The notes beneath the pieces were generated by a model. The model ran no database searches. It had not been told where the DNA came from and was given only the letters and a program-made list of their open reading frames with translations. The position numbers were made by a program, and so were the translations under genes. A stretch of DNA of 32,214 nt from Bacillota bacterium (GTDB lineage Bacteria; Bacillota; Negativicutes; Sporomusales; Sporomusaceae): assembly GCA_023388195.1 (NCBI GenBank), contig JAEWGR010000042.1, positions 1-32,214 of the forward strand, written 5' to 3'. Below are positions 30,307 through 32,214 of the stretch, one piece after another (within the stretch, counting starts at the first letter, position 1; every line of letters starts with the position of its first letter).

Positions 30307-31485
30307 ATGTCAAAAACAAGATTTACAAAGTTGGTAAGTGTAATGGTAAGCGTGCTGATGGTGGCCGGACTTCTTGCCGGCTGTGGCGGCAGCGGTGGCC
30401 AGCAGGCAGATGTGATCAAGCTAGGTGCCAATCTGGAGATGACGGGTGGCAATGCTACTTTTGGCCAGTCAGCAACTAATGCCGCCAAGTTAGCAATCAA
30501 AGAAGTAAACGCCAAGGGTGGTGTGCTTGGTAAACAGCTTACTTTAGTTGTAGCCGATAATAAAAGTGAAGCGGCTGAAGCGGCCAATGCCATGCAAAAG
30601 CTGGTAACCCAGGATAAGGTAGTGGCTGTTATTGCACCGATTGCTTCATCCAGTGTTATTGCTGCGGCTCAGGTTAACGCTGATAACAAAGTACTGGCTA
30701 TCAGCCCGACAGCTTCAAATCCGAAAGTAACTGTTGATCCTAACAGCGGCAAGGTACGTGATTATAACTTCCGCGCAGCTTTCATCGATCCATTCCAAGG
30801 TTCGGTCATGGCTGCCTTTGCTCAAAAAACGCTTTCGGCCAAGACCGCTGCTATATATATTGATAACTCCAGTGATTATGCTAAAGGGTTAGGCCAGTTT
30901 TTTAAAGAAACCTTTGAAAAAAATGGCGGCAAAATTGTAGCCAATGAAGCGTATTTGGCTAAAGATACCGACTTTAAATCAACACTGACCAAAATAAAGT
31001 CTCAGAATCCTGATGTTGTATTTGTTCCCGGTTATTACCAGGAAGTTGGTATGATTATAAAGCAAGCCCGTGAGCTTGGCCTTACAGTTCCTTTCCTGGG
31101 TGGGGACGGCTGGGATTCAGCTAAGTTGCCGGAAATCGGCGGTGCCCAGGCTTTAAATAACAGCTTTTTCAGCAATCACTATTCGCCAGACGATAACAGT
31201 CCGGCAGTAAAAACCTTTGTTGAAGCCTATAAAAAGGAATACAATCAGACACCTGATGCTTTTGCCGCCTTATCCTATGACGCTACGATGATGGTGATCG
31301 AAGCGATAAAACGGGCAAATAGCGCAGATCCTGTGAAAATTAAGGATGAATTGGCTAAGACCAAGGATTATCAGGCCGTATCCGGTTTAATTACCTTCAA
31401 TGCTACCCACGATCCGGTTAAGAGTGCCGTAATTATTGAAATGAAAGACGGCAAACAAACCTTTAAAGAAAAGGTAAATCCCTAA
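30307..31485 (+). CDS. livK: Branched-chain amino acid ABC transporter substrate-binding lipoprotein (LivK-like), copy 2
   Basis: A paralogue of copy 1 with exactly the same length (392). Both end in a KQ-(S/T)-FKEK motif followed by I/V-NP. By eye about 60-65 percent of residues are identical (not computed). The signal peptide ends at the lipobox LLAGC, then a Gly/Ser/Gln linker. Shared blocks include VVADNKSE, AAIYIDNSSDY, KDTDFK, and IEMKDGKQ. The ATG at 30307 follows GGGAGGGG. It is followed by livH after a small hairpin, so this copy is probably the main receptor of the linked permease. The two copies differ most in the 20-30 residues around the first ligand-contact loops, so they may bind different amino acids. 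Confidence 0.9.
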   Translation: MSKTRFTKLVSVMVSVLMVAGLLAGCGGSGGQQADVIKLGANLEMTGGNATFGQSATNAAKLAIKEVNAKGGVLGKQLTLVVADNKSEAAEAANAMQKLVTQDKVVAVIAPIASSSVIAAAQVNADNKVLAISPTASNPKVTVDPNSGKVRDYNFRAAFIDPFQGSVMAAFAQKTLSAKTAAIYIDNSSDYAKGLGQFFKETFEKNGGKIVANEAYLAKDTDFKSTLTKIKSQNPDVVFVPGYYQEVGMIIKQARELGLTVPFLGGDGWDSAKLPEIGGAQALNNSFFSNHYSPDDNSPAVKTFVEAYKKEYNQTPDAFAALSYDATMMVIEAIKRANSADPVKIKDELAKTKDYQAVSGLITFNATHDPVKSAVIIEMKDGKQTFKEKVNP

Positions 31486-31509
31486 GTTAGGGTGATGTTG
31501 CGTTCCCTG

Positions 31510-31529
31510 TGGCCGGGATTTCCCGGCCA
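31510..31529 (+). promoter_or_regulatory. GC-rich hairpin between livK and livH
   Basis: An 8-bp perfect stem (31510-31517 with 31522-31529) and a 4-nt loop, with no T run after it. Such hairpins after binding-protein genes commonly shield the upstream mRNA from 3' decay and lower permease expression. That role is inferred here. Confidence 0.5.
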
Positions 31530-31591
31530 TCCGGACCAACCGGCCCTTCAATATATAATAATACTTTTTGAAATGGAGAGGGGAGAGCGCA

Positions 31592-32214
31592 TTGGATTCC
31601 TCAAGCTTAATTGTACAATTTGGCCAACAATTAATTAATGGTATTTCCCTGGGCAGCATTTATGCGCTCATTGCGCTGGGTTATACCATGGTTTACGGTA
31701 TAATCAGGCTGATCAATTTCGCCCATGGAGACATATACATGGTGGGCGCCTATGCAGGTTTCTTTGCCACATCTGTATTTAAGTTTTCTTTTGTTCCGGC
31801 GCTGATTTTTTCGATGGCTGCCGCTGCTATTATCGGTATGACAATTGAAAAAGTCGCTTACAGGCCTCTGCGGAGTGCGCCTAAAATTGCGATTTTGATC
31901 GCGGCTATTGGCGTATCCCTGTTTTTAGAGTATGGCGGAATGTTGCTGGTGTCACCTCAGCCGCGTACTTTCCCGGCAGTTTTTAATGCCGAGGTGTATA
32001 ATGTCTGGGGCTTGATTATTAACAGCCAGCAAGTGGTTATCTTAGTGGTATCCCTGCTTCTAATGGTCATTCTGACCTATGTCGTACACCAAACCAAGAT
32101 GGGAAAAGCGATGCGGGCTGTGTCCTTCGATACAGATGCTGCCCGGCTTATGGGGATTGATGTTGACCGGGTAATCTCGTTTACCTTCGGCATTGGCTCC
32201 GCGCTGGCGGCTGC
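31592..32214 (+). CDS. livH: Branched-chain amino acid ABC transporter permease LivH, 3'-truncated by window edge
   Basis: Integral membrane permease subunit of the Liv ABC importer. The visible 207 residues begin MDSSSLIVQFGQQLINGISLG and contain the family signature block GYTMVYGIIRLINFAHGD. Several hydrophobic helices follow, then KMGKAMRAVSFDTDAARLMGID, the EAA-like loop that contacts the ATPase. The frame is open to the window edge, so about 80-90 residues are missing. The start is TTG at 31592, preceded by GGAGAGGGGAG. The remaining livM, livG and livF genes would be expected just downstream. Confidence 0.93.
   Translation, partial: MDSSSLIVQFGQQLINGISLGSIYALIALGYTMVYGIIRLINFAHGDIYMVGAYAGFFATSVFKFSFVPALIFSMAAAAIIGMTIEKVAYRPLRSAPKIAILIAAIGVSLFLEYGGMLLVSPQPRTFPAVFNAEVYNVWGLIINSQQVVILVVSLLLMVILTYVVHQTKMGKAMRAVSFDTDAARLMGIDVDRVISFTFGIGSALAA

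Overview
The window looks like chromosomal DNA from an endospore-forming, anaerobic Firmicute, most plausibly of the Sporomusaceae (Negativicutes). This placement is inference from gene content, not from a phylogenetic marker. The supporting evidence is an mnmE-mnmG-rsmG-noc block followed by parA-parB, which is typical of the origin-proximal region of sporulating Firmicutes. A YyaC-type spore protease, an [FeFe]-hydrogenase maturase (HydF), selenocysteine genes (selA-selB), a cobalamin-dependent methionine synthase and ferredoxin-rich enzymes fit the same picture. The window carries no rRNA, tRNA, CRISPR array, insertion sequence or prophage that I can see.

Layout. Positions 1-1642: the end of a TauE/SafE permease and a minus-strand cheV. 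Positions 1808-12258: the tRNA-modification and chromosome-organisation block mnmE, mnmG, rsmG, noc, parA, parB. It is interrupted by a minus-strand pair, metH plus its separate reactivation-domain gene, between noc and parA. Two parS sites (one inside parB, one just after it) and one probable Noc-binding site (inside noc) lie in this block. Positions 12295-18783: a long plus-strand series of aspA, hydF, a cysteine desulfurase-like enzyme, a DUF554 membrane protein, a DUF4446 protein, an M23 peptidase and a bactofilin, closed by a terminator. Positions 18866-19495: yyaC on the minus strand. Positions 19781-23062: selA-selB. Positions 23083-28494: a consensus promoter, a ykkC-family riboswitch (most likely the ppGpp-sensing subtype) with an overlapping terminator, and a three-gene glutamate synthase operon whose last gene fuses the GXGXG domain to a GltD-like flavoprotein and ferredoxin clusters. 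Positions 28552-32214: two paralogous LivK lipoprotein genes, each with its own consensus promoter and structured leader RNA, then the start of livH.

How the genes work together. ParA, ParB and parS partition the origin. Noc, a ParB paralogue with different DNA-reading residues, blocks division over DNA. Sequences matching the sporulation sigma-H promoter consensus (RNAGGAWWW, 11-12 nt, RNNGAAT) lie in front of mnmE, noc, parA and the M23 peptidase gene. This suggests that segregation, division control and wall remodelling are raised together at the onset of sporulation. The glutamate synthase and branched-chain amino acid uptake genes form a nitrogen and amino acid supply module. A ppGpp-responsive riboswitch there would tie glutamate synthesis to amino acid starvation.

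No obviously new defence or mobile system is visible. The observations most worth following up are the sigma-H promoter set, the Noc-binding site inside noc, the riboswitch on the fused glutamate synthase, and the two unrelated structured leaders upstream of the livK paralogues.
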